Origin: Bifidobacteriaceae bacterium
GTDB lineage: Bacteria > Actinomycetota > Actinomycetes > Actinomycetales > WQXJ01
Direction: 5' to 3'
DNA length: 6,002 nt
NCBI GenBank assembly: GCA_031266115.1
Contig: JAISBQ010000269.1
Location: 1-6,002, forward strand
Part shown: one piece after another, positions 1 through 5,940 of the stretch
How positions within the stretch are numbered: the stretch's first letter is position 1
Layout of the letters: every line of letters starts with the position of its first letter
Position numbers and translations under genes: made by a program
Notes under the pieces: generated by a model
The model's input: only the letters and a program-made list of their open reading frames with translations
Told to the model about the DNA's origin: nothing
Database searches by the model: none

Positions 1-343
1 TGCCCGACGCGGCCATGACCACGTCGAACGTCCACGCGACGCCCGAGGCGCCCGCGGCCAGCACGTCGGCGGCCTGGGCGGTGCCCAGGGGCACCAGCAA
101 CTCGTCCGCGGACGATCCCGCTGCGTGATGATCCGCTCCACTCGATCCGGCCGGTGCCGGCTCGGTGACAGCGAAACCCACGTGACCCGTATTCACGGTC
201 ACGGCCGGAATGGCAACCGAACTGCTCCACAGTCCGTAAGCGCTACCCATCGTCCATGCCGTGGCTCCGGATGCCAGAATCGCCGCGATCGTCACTCCGA
301 TCACGCGACGCGAAAAGCGGCGTGCTCCCACGCGGGTGATCAT
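1..343 (-). CDS. Alternate (SipW-type) signal peptide exported protein, C-terminus beyond left edge
   Basis: The first 114 residues are visible; the gene continues past base 1. The N-terminus has a basic stretch (R4, R8, R9, R12, R13), a hydrophobic helix at about residues 14-29, then SAYGLWSSSVAIPAVTVNTG at about 34-53. A helix followed by a short motif with Trp and Ser, then a beta-strand-like segment leading to Gly, is the layout of the SipW-dependent/alternate signal peptides that NCBI calls 'alternate-type signal peptide domain' in actinobacteria (family knowledge). These proteins are cut by a SipW-like signal peptidase and end up on the cell surface or in fibres. Its ATG shares bases with the TGA of the gene before it (ATGA), and the upstream G-run is only a weak Shine-Dalgarno, so translation is probably coupled. 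The mature part visible here is Ala/Gly/Ser-rich with no motif I recognise. Third gene of the surface cassette; exact role unknown. Confidence 0.85.
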   Translation of the reverse strand, partial: MITRVGARRFSRRVIGVTIAAILASGATAWTMGSAYGLWSSSVAIPAVTVNTGHVGFAVTEPAPAGSSGADHHAAGSSADELLVPLGTAQAADVLAAGASGVAWTFDVVMAASG

Positions 344-1002
344 GGGGTATCGCCCCCATCCGGCCCTGGACGCGTCTGCTCCAGAGAAACCGTGATCTCG
401 CCGAGCGTCGCCGGGACAGGATCGGGACCGTCCAGGAGGGTCGGGTCGATATAAGTCAACCCGTCAACCAGAATGGCGATCTCCAGATACACGGCCTTGG
501 CTGTCCCGGATTCGACGCCCTCCCACCGAAGGGGGGTATCGAGGGAGGGACTGGAGGCCAAGACTTGGCCGTCCTGGCTCTTGAACGTCATCGTCCCCGT
601 CATTCCCGCGGGGACATCTGTTGGAGGGGTGGCCACTAGCGTGGCGGCCACGTTGGTGCCTGCCAAGGTGGTTTCCAACGTCGCGGTCACCACGAGGGTG
701 TCGCCGCGAACGGTCACCCACTGGGACGCGATGTCGGCCACAGCGTCCGAACCGTGGCGGTCTACCACGGCGATACCGGGCGTGGTCTCCGACCACTCGG
801 AGGCAGTGAGATCCAGCGCGAACGATCCGGTGCCAACATCCCCTTCCATGGGGACCGAACCGCGCCACAGCGCGTTGGCACCGATGACACCGAAGGCGAG
901 CGCCACCACCAGCGCGATCACGCACGAGACTGCTGTGCGCACCGACCGCAGGATGGAGGACACCACGCGGTGAGTCCGGGGAGAGAATCGGGTGCTAGAC
1001 AC
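340..1002 (-). CDS. Alternate (SipW-type) signal peptide exported protein
   Basis: 220 residues. I chose the GTG start at 1002 because a near-perfect Shine-Dalgarno (AAGGAGGT) lies 8 bases upstream and because it overlaps the TAG stop of the preceding gene (GTGTCTAG). The same frame is open further upstream, but that part lies inside the previous gene and is not protein-like. Residues 1-20 are basic, 21-43 form a hydrophobic helix, and NALWRGSVPMEGDVGTGSFA (43-62) has the Trp-Ser-Gly pattern of SipW-type signals. The mature domain (about 60-220) alternates short hydrophobic strands with turns (LVVTATLETT, MTGTMTFKSQ, AVYLEIAILV, LGEITVSLEQ), suggesting a beta-sandwich like TasA/camelysin-type SipW substrates; that fold is inference. 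There are no catalytic motifs and only one cysteine (C27), inside the signal. It is the middle gene of the cassette and overlaps the next gene's ATG. Likely a secreted surface or fibre subunit. Confidence 0.88.
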   Translation of the reverse strand: MSSTRFSPRTHRVVSSILRSVRTAVSCVIALVVALAFGVIGANALWRGSVPMEGDVGTGSFALDLTASEWSETTPGIAVVDRHGSDAVADIASQWVTVRGDTLVVTATLETTLAGTNVAATLVATPPTDVPAGMTGTMTFKSQDGQVLASSPSLDTPLRWEGVESGTAKAVYLEIAILVDGLTYIDPTLLDGPDPVPATLGEITVSLEQTRPGPDGGDTP

Positions 1003-2284
1003 TGCGCGGCACCTCCTTTCGTGGCGGGCGACCCTGCCCGTGTGGGTGGGGATCGGGGATCGGCCCCACGATCTCGGACCACATATGCGGTTCACCGGAC
1101 CCTGTTGCCTGCCCAGTGATGTCAACACCGTCGATCGGCCATCTATTCCGCCCAGCGCGATACGAATCGTCGGGCCACCCGCCAACCGCGACCCATCTGG
1201 GGTTGGGTCTGAGTGTGGGCCGGGGGTTGGGCCTGGATGCGGGACCCGGCGCGGGACCGGGAGCTGCCCTGGGCTCCGGACCGGCATCGGGTACGAGCTC
1301 GCCGTCGGCATCGGGATCCGATTCCGCCTTGCGGCGGCGCCACACGAGGATCAACCCGCCGAGGATCCCCAACGCGGCACCCACGGGAGCGATCAGCGTG
1401 GCACCGGTGTGCGGCATGGAACCCCACGGCGGACGCTGCCCGGCCGCGCCGGCGATGCCGGACCCGCCTGCCCCTGTGGTCTTGCCCTTGCCTGCGGTCT
1501 TGCCCCTGTCGGCCGGTTCCCTGGCATCCGATGTGGACTCAAGGTCGCCGGCCGAGTCCCCCGTGGGCTGCGTAGGGGTGGGGCCGTCCACGGGTGGGCA
1601 TCCGGGCAGGCCGGTGCTGGAGGCGTCCGGCTCGCCGCGCATGGTCACGCTGACGCCGAATCTCAGGGAGGCCGATCCGATCTGGCTGGCCGACCCGCGA
1701 ACCTCGTCGAGCGGGATCTCGTATCCCACCGTGATCGGGATGGTCTCGCAGCGCCCCACCGGCGCGGAGCCGAGGGCAAAGTCCTGCTGTCCTGCGATCT
1801 GTGAGTAGTGCACGTTCCCTGAGGCCGAACCGACCGACCATCCGAGGATGACCGTGTCGGCGAAGGCGGGGCCGCCGTCGCCCACGGCCGTGGGCCGGTC
1901 GATGCTCACCGACAAGGTCGCATCGCTGGGGCCTTGGTTGCGGATCTGGATGGTCCGGAAGACCTTGTCACCGGGCACCGCGACCCGCTCGCCCACAAAC
2001 GAGCCGGACGGCAGCGTCTGGGTGGCACCCCGCCAGTCCACGGCCAGCACGGGACCGTCCCAGTACGCCGCGAGCATGTCCTCGTTGTCGAACTCGATGG
2101 CGGGCTGGGCGACACGGATTCGGGCCGGCGCCACCACGCTGGTCGCGGGCGCGCCGGCCAAGTCGAATGGGCCGGCGGCCATGGCGGCCGGTGACCCCGC
2201 CGCCGTGACGCACCACGAGGCCAGCACAAAGGCACCGACGCCAACGGTGCGCCGTCCCCACTGTGTGCGACAAATCTTCCTCAT
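995..2284 (-). CDS. Secreted LPXTG-like (MPHTG) surface protein with a long cytosolic-side tail
   Basis: 429 residues from ATG 2284; an in-frame GTG at 2299 would add five. The ATG is preferred because it puts MRKICRTQWGRR directly before a Sec signal helix (about 13-30), with a plausible cut after SPAAMA (31-36). Residues about 50-218 look like one beta-rich extracellular domain with VAVPGDKVFRTIQIRNQGPS near 102-121, the 'PGD ... N-G-P-S' pattern of DUF11/TasA-like surface proteins. Then comes a Pro/Thr/Gly/Lys linker (about 220-285), MPHTG (290-294), a hydrophobic helix (295-315) and RRRK (316-319): a sortase-type sorting signal with Met for the usual Leu. Unusually, 110 further residues follow, rich in Pro and Arg, whereas sortase substrates normally end right after the basic residues. 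Its last codons contain the ribosome site of the next gene. First gene of the surface cassette; probably the wall or membrane anchor for the two small exported proteins (inference). Confidence 0.88.
   Translation of the reverse strand: MRKICRTQWGRRTVGVGAFVLASWCVTAAGSPAAMAAGPFDLAGAPATSVVAPARIRVAQPAIEFDNEDMLAAYWDGPVLAVDWRGATQTLPSGSFVGERVAVPGDKVFRTIQIRNQGPSDATLSVSIDRPTAVGDGGPAFADTVILGWSVGSASGNVHYSQIAGQQDFALGSAPVGRCETIPITVGYEIPLDEVRGSASQIGSASLRFGVSVTMRGEPDASSTGLPGCPPVDGPTPTQPTGDSAGDLESTSDAREPADRGKTAGKGKTTGAGGSGIAGAAGQRPPWGSMPHTGATLIAPVGAALGILGGLILVWRRRKAESDPDADGELVPDAGPEPRAAPGPAPGPASRPNPRPTLRPNPRWVAVGGWPDDSYRAGRNRWPIDGVDITGQATGSGEPHMWSEIVGPIPDPHPHGQGRPPRKEVPRSV
1011..1018 (-). promoter_or_regulatory. 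Strong Shine-Dalgarno deciding the GTG start at 1002
   Basis: On the minus strand this reads AAGGAGGT, eight bases before the GTG. It lies inside the last codons (Arg-Lys-Glu-Val) of the preceding gene, so the second cassette gene is loaded by its own strong site as well as by stop/start overlap. This suggests it is made in larger amounts than the anchor protein (inference). Confidence 0.85.
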
Positions 2285-2304
2285 CGCCGTGGCCAACACG
2301 CCAT
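2281..2304 (-). promoter_or_regulatory. Possible 7-codon leader ORF (MACWPRR) before the cassette
   Basis: An ATG at 2304 opens a seven-codon frame that stops at a TGA sharing bases with the ATG at 2284 (ATGA). An AT-rich stretch, AATATTTC (minus strand, about 2318-2311), ends seven bases before this ATG, near where a -10 box would sit for a leaderless transcript, though it does not match TANNNT exactly. No Shine-Dalgarno is visible before either 2304, 2299 or 2284. Leaderless short frames coupled to a downstream gene by ATGA are known in actinobacteria; here it is only a possibility and could be chance. Confidence 0.25.
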
Positions 2305-2373
2305 GTGCGTGAAATATTCCCCGCGGGGCCTACCGCCTATCCGCCCGGTCCCAAATACGGATGCCCACAGCCC

Positions 2374-3072
2374 TCACAGGCACGCCACGTCGATAGCTGC
2401 CTCGGATTCCTCGACGATGGCGCGCGCCGCGGCCGCCGCAGTGGCGGCATCGCCGGCCTGAACGGCGCCCGCCAAGTCCACGTGCTGACGCACGACGAGC
2501 GGGTTGGCGACCGGCGGAACCAGACCTCGTCCGGCGCGCCCACGCAGGGTTTCGGCCACCACCGATCCGAGGGCCGCGAACATCGGATTGCCGCTCGCCC
2601 CGAACAGGATCTGGTGAAAGCTCGCGTCGAACTGGGAGTACGGGTCCCCGTCGGCCTCGCGGGAATGGGCGACCAGGCCCAAGGCCGCCTTGGTCAACGC
2701 CGTCCATTGCTCCGGCGTGGCACGGGTCGCCGCCAGCACGGCCACCGAGGGCTCCACCGCGACCCTCAACTCCGCGAGCCACACCAACTGTTGCATCGGC
2801 TCGGGTCCACGCAGGCGCCACTCGATCAAGCGTGGATCGAACACGTGCCACATGTCGGGCGGGTTGACCGTCGCCCCCACACGGCGTTTGACGTTGACCA
2901 TCCCCATCGCCTCCAGCACGCGGACGGCCTCGCGGCTGATGGTGCGCGACGCCTGCACGCCGGAACCCCCGGCGTCCACGGATATCCGCGAGCCCACCGG
3001 GTATGTCCCCGCCACGATTCCCATGCCCCACTCGTCGAGCAGGCGTTGATGCAGCGATGTCGGCTTGCCCAT
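2374..3072 (-). CDS. FadR/GntR-family transcriptional regulator (FCD domain)
   Basis: 232 residues, normal for the FadR subfamily. Residues about 7-70 are the winged helix-turn-helix: LLDEWGMGIVAGTYPVGSRI, then ASRTISREAVRVLEAMGMVN (41-60) as the recognition region, then the wing VKRRVGATVN. DMWHVFDPRLIEWRL (73-87) links to the FCD ligand domain (about 95-222), an all-helical bundle that usually binds a carboxylic acid, often with a metal. I see the first metal ligands D149 and H153 (DASFH) and H197 (RQHVDL), but the last usual His near residue 219 is absent, as in some sugar-acid regulators of this group. The segment before SRT (VDAGGSGVQA) is glycine-rich and diverges from the usual helix 2. 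The ATG at 3072 has only a weak Shine-Dalgarno. It is divergent from the HAD gene and 89 bases upstream of the surface cassette. Its effector cannot be read from the sequence; sugar-acid or organic-acid metabolism is typical of relatives. Confidence 0.93.
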   Translation of the reverse strand: MGKPTSLHQRLLDEWGMGIVAGTYPVGSRISVDAGGSGVQASRTISREAVRVLEAMGMVNVKRRVGATVNPPDMWHVFDPRLIEWRLRGPEPMQQLVWLAELRVAVEPSVAVLAATRATPEQWTALTKAALGLVAHSREADGDPYSQFDASFHQILFGASGNPMFAALGSVVAETLRGRAGRGLVPPVANPLVVRQHVDLAGAVQAGDAATAAAAARAIVEESEAAIDVACL

Positions 3073-3142
3073 GTCCGCAGTGTCTCACCGGCCTTGTCGC
3101 AGGTCGGCGCGGGCGGTGAACATCTCATACTCGCCCGCATGA

Positions 3143-3180
3143 GCCATACCGGTCGCCCACGCGCCCGCCAGACGTATGGC
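3143..3180. repeat. GCCATAC/GTATGGC inverted repeat in the divergent intergenic region
   Basis: GCCATAC (3143-3149) and GTATGGC (3174-3180) are perfect 7-base inverted arms around a 24-base spacer. CGTATGGC (3173-3180) recurs as a direct copy at 3244-3251. The copies lie between the GntR-family regulator and the HAD gene, where operators are expected. They do not match the FadR-type TGGTNNNACCA consensus, and seven-base matches can arise by chance. Confidence 0.3.
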
Positions 3181-3335
3181 GATATCCCGCCGATGGCGGC
3201 CGGGAGCAGGCGCCCTGGACCGGCATCGTCACCGCCATGCACCCGTATGGCAATCTGACGCGCAAAAGCCCAGGCTGCCGCGGGTGCGGTGCGCAACGGA
3301 CGGCCGGACGCGATCCGTGTGCTCGTGCTCACCGC

Positions 3336-3341
3336 TATGGT
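3336..3341 (+). promoter_or_regulatory. Probable -10 box for a leaderless HAD-gene transcript
   Basis: TATGGT fits the TANNNT -10 pattern of actinobacterial leaderless genes, and exactly six bases separate it from the GTG at 3348, so transcription would begin at or next to the start codon. No Shine-Dalgarno precedes that GTG, which fits leaderless translation. No clear -35 box is seen. Confidence 0.5.
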
Positions 3342-3347
3342 GGCCCG

Positions 3348-4046
3348 GTGGGTGCACACGTGGTGTGGGATTGGAATGGCACGCTCCTTGACGATACGGA
3401 CCTCGTCGTCGCGTGCGCCGGCGCCATAGCCGCCCGGTTCGGTGTCGCCAACCTCACCCGCGACAGGTGGCGGTCCATCGCGACACGACCCATGCGCGGC
3501 ACCTATGACCTCCTCGCCGGGCGTCCCCTGACCACGGACGAGTGGCGCACCGTTCAGCGCGATTGGCTCGCCATGTACACCGAGGGTTTCCACACTGCCG
3601 GCCTCGCCCCGGACGCTCTCCATGCGCTGACGGTGATCCGCGACCGCGGGTGGACGCAATCGGTGGTCTCGGTGACCCCGTCGGACCACCTCGCCGAGCA
3701 GGTGGCGGCGCGCGGCGTGGACGGTTTCCTCACCGGCGTGGCCGGAATCCACCCGTCCGCCGGTGCCGGGGGCGGGCGGCCCAAGTCCGCCATCTTGCGC
3801 ACGCACCTCACCGCCCTGGGTATTCCTGCCGCCCACGTGATCGTGGTGGGCGACAACCCCGACGATGCCGCCGCCGCCCTCCACGTGGGCGCCCGCGTCA
3901 CGCTGGTGGCCACCGGGGACACGTCCTTCTCCCGCCTGGCCGCCACAGGGCATCCGGTGGCGCCGAGCCTGACGGCTGCCCTCACCTATCCGCCGTTAGC
4001 CGACGATGCCGGCCCTGGCCGCGGAGCCCCGGTGGGGCCTCGCTGA
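3348..4046 (+). CDS. HAD-superfamily hydrolase (phosphatase-like)
   Basis: 232 residues from the GTG at 3348. The frame is open upstream to an ATG at 3237, but those 37 residues are Cys/Arg/Gly-rich and would precede the first strand of the fold, so the shorter form beginning MGAHVVWDWNGTLLDD is preferred. Motif I is D8-W-N-G-T12: the nucleophile Asp is present, but Asn sits at the second Asp position (DxN instead of DxD), a variant seen in actinobacterial HAD_2-type proteins. A helical cap spans about 18-95. Motif II is S108 in SVVSVT; motif III is K146 (RPKSAILRTHL); motif IV is GDNPDD (168-173), which binds Mg2+. The length and cap suit a phosphoglycolate-phosphatase-like enzyme acting on a small phosphorylated metabolite in the cytoplasm; the substrate is unknown. 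It is divergent from the FCD regulator, so possibly its target. The last 18 residues are Gly/Pro-rich and probably unstructured. Confidence 0.9.
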   Translation: MGAHVVWDWNGTLLDDTDLVVACAGAIAARFGVANLTRDRWRSIATRPMRGTYDLLAGRPLTTDEWRTVQRDWLAMYTEGFHTAGLAPDALHALTVIRDRGWTQSVVSVTPSDHLAEQVAARGVDGFLTGVAGIHPSAGAGGGRPKSAILRTHLTALGIPAAHVIVVGDNPDDAAAALHVGARVTLVATGDTSFSRLAATGHPVAPSLTAALTYPPLADDAGPGRGAPVGPR

Positions 4047-4070
4047 GGCCGAGCACGCCCGATGCGCGGA

Positions 4071-4091
4071 CTGCAGGCAGGGAACCTGCAG
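4071..4091. terminator. Hairpin between convergent genes (possible bidirectional terminator)
   Basis: CTGCAGG (4071-4077) and CCTGCAG (4085-4091) can pair as a 7-base stem around a 7-base loop. It lies in the 54-base gap between the ends of the convergent HAD and Ig-like genes, which is where a shared terminator is expected. There is no U-tract on either strand, so a standard intrinsic terminator is not proven. The same bases form an imperfect repeat: CAGGCAGG occurs at 4074, 4089 and 4102. Confidence 0.4.
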
Positions 4092-4100
4092 GCAGGACCA

Positions 4101-5042
4101 TCAGGCAGGGACGGGGCCACCCCCGCAATTGGAGAACGTCAACGACGCGTCGCCGGCGCCCACGGACGCCACATCTGCCGCACCGCCGCTCAGGGTGGAC
4201 AGCCCATCGGCTCCCACCACACGCCACCGGCACTCGCCCGGCGTGGGACCGTCGGCCAAGCGGTAGTTCCCCGGCTGAATGGCGACGCCGACCGTGAGCA
4301 CGTTGGGCGCCACGGTCAGCGTGAAGTCAGCCAGAGCCACCGCGTCAGCTGCGCTGATCAGGGGCGTGAAGGAGGCCTGGACGGCGTGCGTTCCCGGGGT
4401 GGAGGTGCCGGGGTCACCCTCTCCCGCATACCACCAATAGGTCCCGGAACTCGCGAATGCAGGCGAAGAATCCTGATCTTCGATCTCCTTCATCTTGTCG
4501 CCGGTGAACGAGCCCTGGCGATAGCCGCCCACAAAGAAATCGAGCCAGGGTCCAGTCACTACGCCGCTGAACCGCGCGTTATACCCGATCGGCGTGTAGT
4601 TGTTGAGATAGACCGAATATGCTGAATTGTCGAGTTGGAGCGACAGCGCGAATACCTGGACACTCTTGGTTTTCGACACCGCCTTGACATTCGCGGACTT
4701 GGGCTGGAAAGTGGCCTTGACCTTGTGTGATCCCACCGTCAGTTTCGCCGGTAGGGTATATGAGGCCTTGCCACCCTTCAAGGTGATCGTCTTGAGCTTC
4801 TTCTTTCCATCATAAAAGGCGACTTTGCCTTTAGCGTTCTTGCCGGCGGACTTCACTGTCGCCGAGACCTTGACCGGGGACTTGCCTTGGATGAATGACG
4901 CAGCCGACAGTGTCAGGCTCATCGTGGACTTGGTCTTCGCTTCGTAGGCTGTAACCCCAGGGGTCGCCGACGCCGAAGATGTCGCTGTCGCGAGAGCGGC
5001 AACGAGCGCGCACGTACCGAGAACTGCAATCGTTTTTCGCAT
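4101..5042 (-). CDS. Secreted Ig-like (Big_3-type) domain protein with a C-terminal PGxYR/Cys domain
   Basis: 313 residues from ATG 5042; the upstream open frame is not signal-like, though a GTG at 5048 is also possible. MRKTIAVLGTCALVAALATA begins a Sec signal peptide with a likely cut after SSASA (22-26). Residues about 38-131 form a bacterial Ig-like repeat: KGKVAFYDGKKKLKTITLKG followed by LTVGSHKVKATFQPKSA, the 'G-V-F-Y-D-G ... L-G-H-A' pattern of Big_3_5 domains, here very lysine-rich. Residues about 132-246 look like a second beta-sandwich (GTHAVQASFTPL near its end) that I cannot name. Residues about 249-308 (VGVAIQPGNYRLADG, then C271-RW, then C306) resemble the small 'IxPGxYR ... 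CxW ... C' domain of actinobacterial secreted proteins, with a probable C271-C306 disulfide. There is no sorting signal or lipobox, so it is probably released or loosely wall-bound. Base composition is visibly more AT-rich than its neighbours. Role unknown, perhaps adhesion or carbohydrate binding. Confidence 0.87.
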   Translation of the reverse strand: MRKTIAVLGTCALVAALATATSSASATPGVTAYEAKTKSTMSLTLSAASFIQGKSPVKVSATVKSAGKNAKGKVAFYDGKKKLKTITLKGGKASYTLPAKLTVGSHKVKATFQPKSANVKAVSKTKSVQVFALSLQLDNSAYSVYLNNYTPIGYNARFSGVVTGPWLDFFVGGYRQGSFTGDKMKEIEDQDSSPAFASSGTYWWYAGEGDPGTSTPGTHAVQASFTPLISAADAVALADFTLTVAPNVLTVGVAIQPGNYRLADGPTPGECRWRVVGADGLSTLSGGAADVASVGAGDASLTFSNCGGGPVPA

Positions 5043-5226
5043 CCCCACATACTGCCACACCAAGAACCCGAGATGGCACCTGATGGGGCACGGCATCCTG
5101 TCCGCAGGGCCTCAGGCTCGTCGAGACTCCCGCGCCGCCACCGCGCAGGCGCCCGCGCCCACAGGGCGAGTGTCGCCTGGTGGACAATGGGAAGCTGAAC
5201 AAGGGGTCAACCAGGAGAAGCCGGTC
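5043..5226. promoter_or_regulatory. Divergent promoter region of the Ig-like and Pr6Pr genes
   Basis: These 184 bases separate the two divergent starts and must hold both promoters. On the minus strand, AGTATGTG just before the Ig-like ATG resembles a -10 box but is too close to be one for that start. On the plus strand, GACAATGG about 40 bases before the Pr6Pr gene is a weak -10 candidate. The middle (about 5120-5170) is very GC-rich. I see no confident box or operator. Confidence 0.4.
5213..5217 (+). promoter_or_regulatory. Shine-Dalgarno deciding the ATG at 5227
   Basis: AGGAG ends nine bases before the ATG. It picks this start over an in-frame ATG at 5083, which has no ribosome site and would add 48 Ala/Arg/Gln-rich residues before the first membrane helix. 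Confidence 0.85.
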
Positions 5227-5940
5227 ATGAACCACACCAATCGCACCAGCAGGACCATACGGCTGGCGTTGAACGCGTTCATCGTCATCGCGGCCGGATT
5301 CGGGATCGTCGTCGAGGCCGCCGTGCTCGGTGCGGGCACAGCCCTGACGGCCTTCACGATCCAAAGCAATGCACTCGCGATGGTCATGGCCGCCGTCACC
5401 CTGGCGCGCGATCTGCGGGGCACCGATCCCGGCGGACCCGGCTATCAGGCTTTCGCGGGCATGGCTCTGACATCGGTCTTGCTGACATTCGCCGTGTTCA
5501 ACATCGCCTTGCGGGGACCGATGGGCGGCGGCCATCCGGTGTCCCTCGCGGGAGTGGCCAGCGAGTTGCTCCACGTGGTGGTTCCGCTCGGAGTGCTCGC
5601 TGACTGGGTGGTGTTCGGGAGGCGAGGCTCTGTGCGCCCATGGCATCCGTTGGTCTGGGCACTGTTCCCCCTCTACTACCTCGCCTTTACCGCCGCCTAC
5701 CGGGCGCTAGGCGGGGTGTACCAGTTTGGACCGGGTGAACCCCAACACTTCCCCTACTTCTTCCTCGACTACGAAACCTACGGACTCGGACAAGTCGCGC
5801 TGTGGATGGGGTTCATCGTGGTCGGCTTCCTCGGAACGGGCTACGTTCTCTACGCGGTCGACAAGGGCCTTGCCGCACTCAGTCGCAGTCCGTTCGGGGC
5901 GCCGGCCCTCGTAACCCATGAGGACCGCCGTGACCGTTGA
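5227..5940 (+). CDS. Pr6Pr-family integral membrane protein
   Basis: 237 residues with six predicted membrane helices (about 11-33, 40-60, 76-96, 112-130, 142-160, 188-212), a charged N-terminus and a hydrophilic tail. Family features I recognise are FTIQSNALAMVM (43-54), the helix-4 pattern ASELLHVVVPLGVLADWVVF (111-130) with H116, P120 and D126-W127, the segment RPWHPLVWALFPLYY (137-151), and FPYFFLDYETYG (175-186). Together these match the actinobacterial Pr6Pr membrane proteins, which are distantly like the eukaryotic AIG1/FAR-17a (androgen-induced) hydrolase family. Their function in bacteria is not established; conserved His and Asp inside helices allow a lipid-hydrolysing role, but that is speculation. 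It sits in the plasma membrane. It is divergent from the Ig-like gene, has its own Shine-Dalgarno, and its end overlaps a possible next gene. Confidence 0.92.
   Translation: MNHTNRTSRTIRLALNAFIVIAAGFGIVVEAAVLGAGTALTAFTIQSNALAMVMAAVTLARDLRGTDPGGPGYQAFAGMALTSVLLTFAVFNIALRGPMGGGHPVSLAGVASELLHVVVPLGVLADWVVFGRRGSVRPWHPLVWALFPLYYLAFTAAYRALGGVYQFGPGEPQHFPYFFLDYETYGLGQVALWMGFIVVGFLGTGYVLYAVDKGLAALSRSPFGAPALVTHEDRRDR

Noticed and set aside
1198..1265. G-rich repetitive stretch read as a DNA repeat
   Set aside because: It is explained by the Pro/Gly/Ala/Arg-rich coding sequence of the protein tail; unit spacing is irregular.
1003..1311. Upstream in-frame extension of the second cassette gene
   Set aside because: It lies inside the tail of the preceding gene, lacks a signal-like start, and a strong Shine-Dalgarno supports the GTG at 1002.
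992..1808. Plus-strand open frames opposite the sortase-like protein
   Set aside because: They are antisense to a gene with signal peptide, sorting motif and membrane helix in the right order, and show no protein-like pattern.
2319..2328. CCCCGCGGGG palindrome followed on the minus strand by AATATTT, as a terminator after the regulator
   Set aside because: The palindrome has no loop, so a hairpin would have about three pairs, and the following AT stretch is not a U-tract. A protein-binding site is equally possible; nothing decides it.
2263..3258. Long plus-strand open frame opposite the GntR-family regulator
   Set aside because: It is antisense to a well-recognised FCD regulator; its translation is Arg/His/Gly-rich with no domain pattern, as expected for a GC-rich antisense frame.
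2826..3953. Long minus-strand open frame spanning the regulator start and the HAD gene
   Set aside because: It crosses two genes with clear family motifs in other frames and reads as low-complexity His/Gly/Arg sequence.
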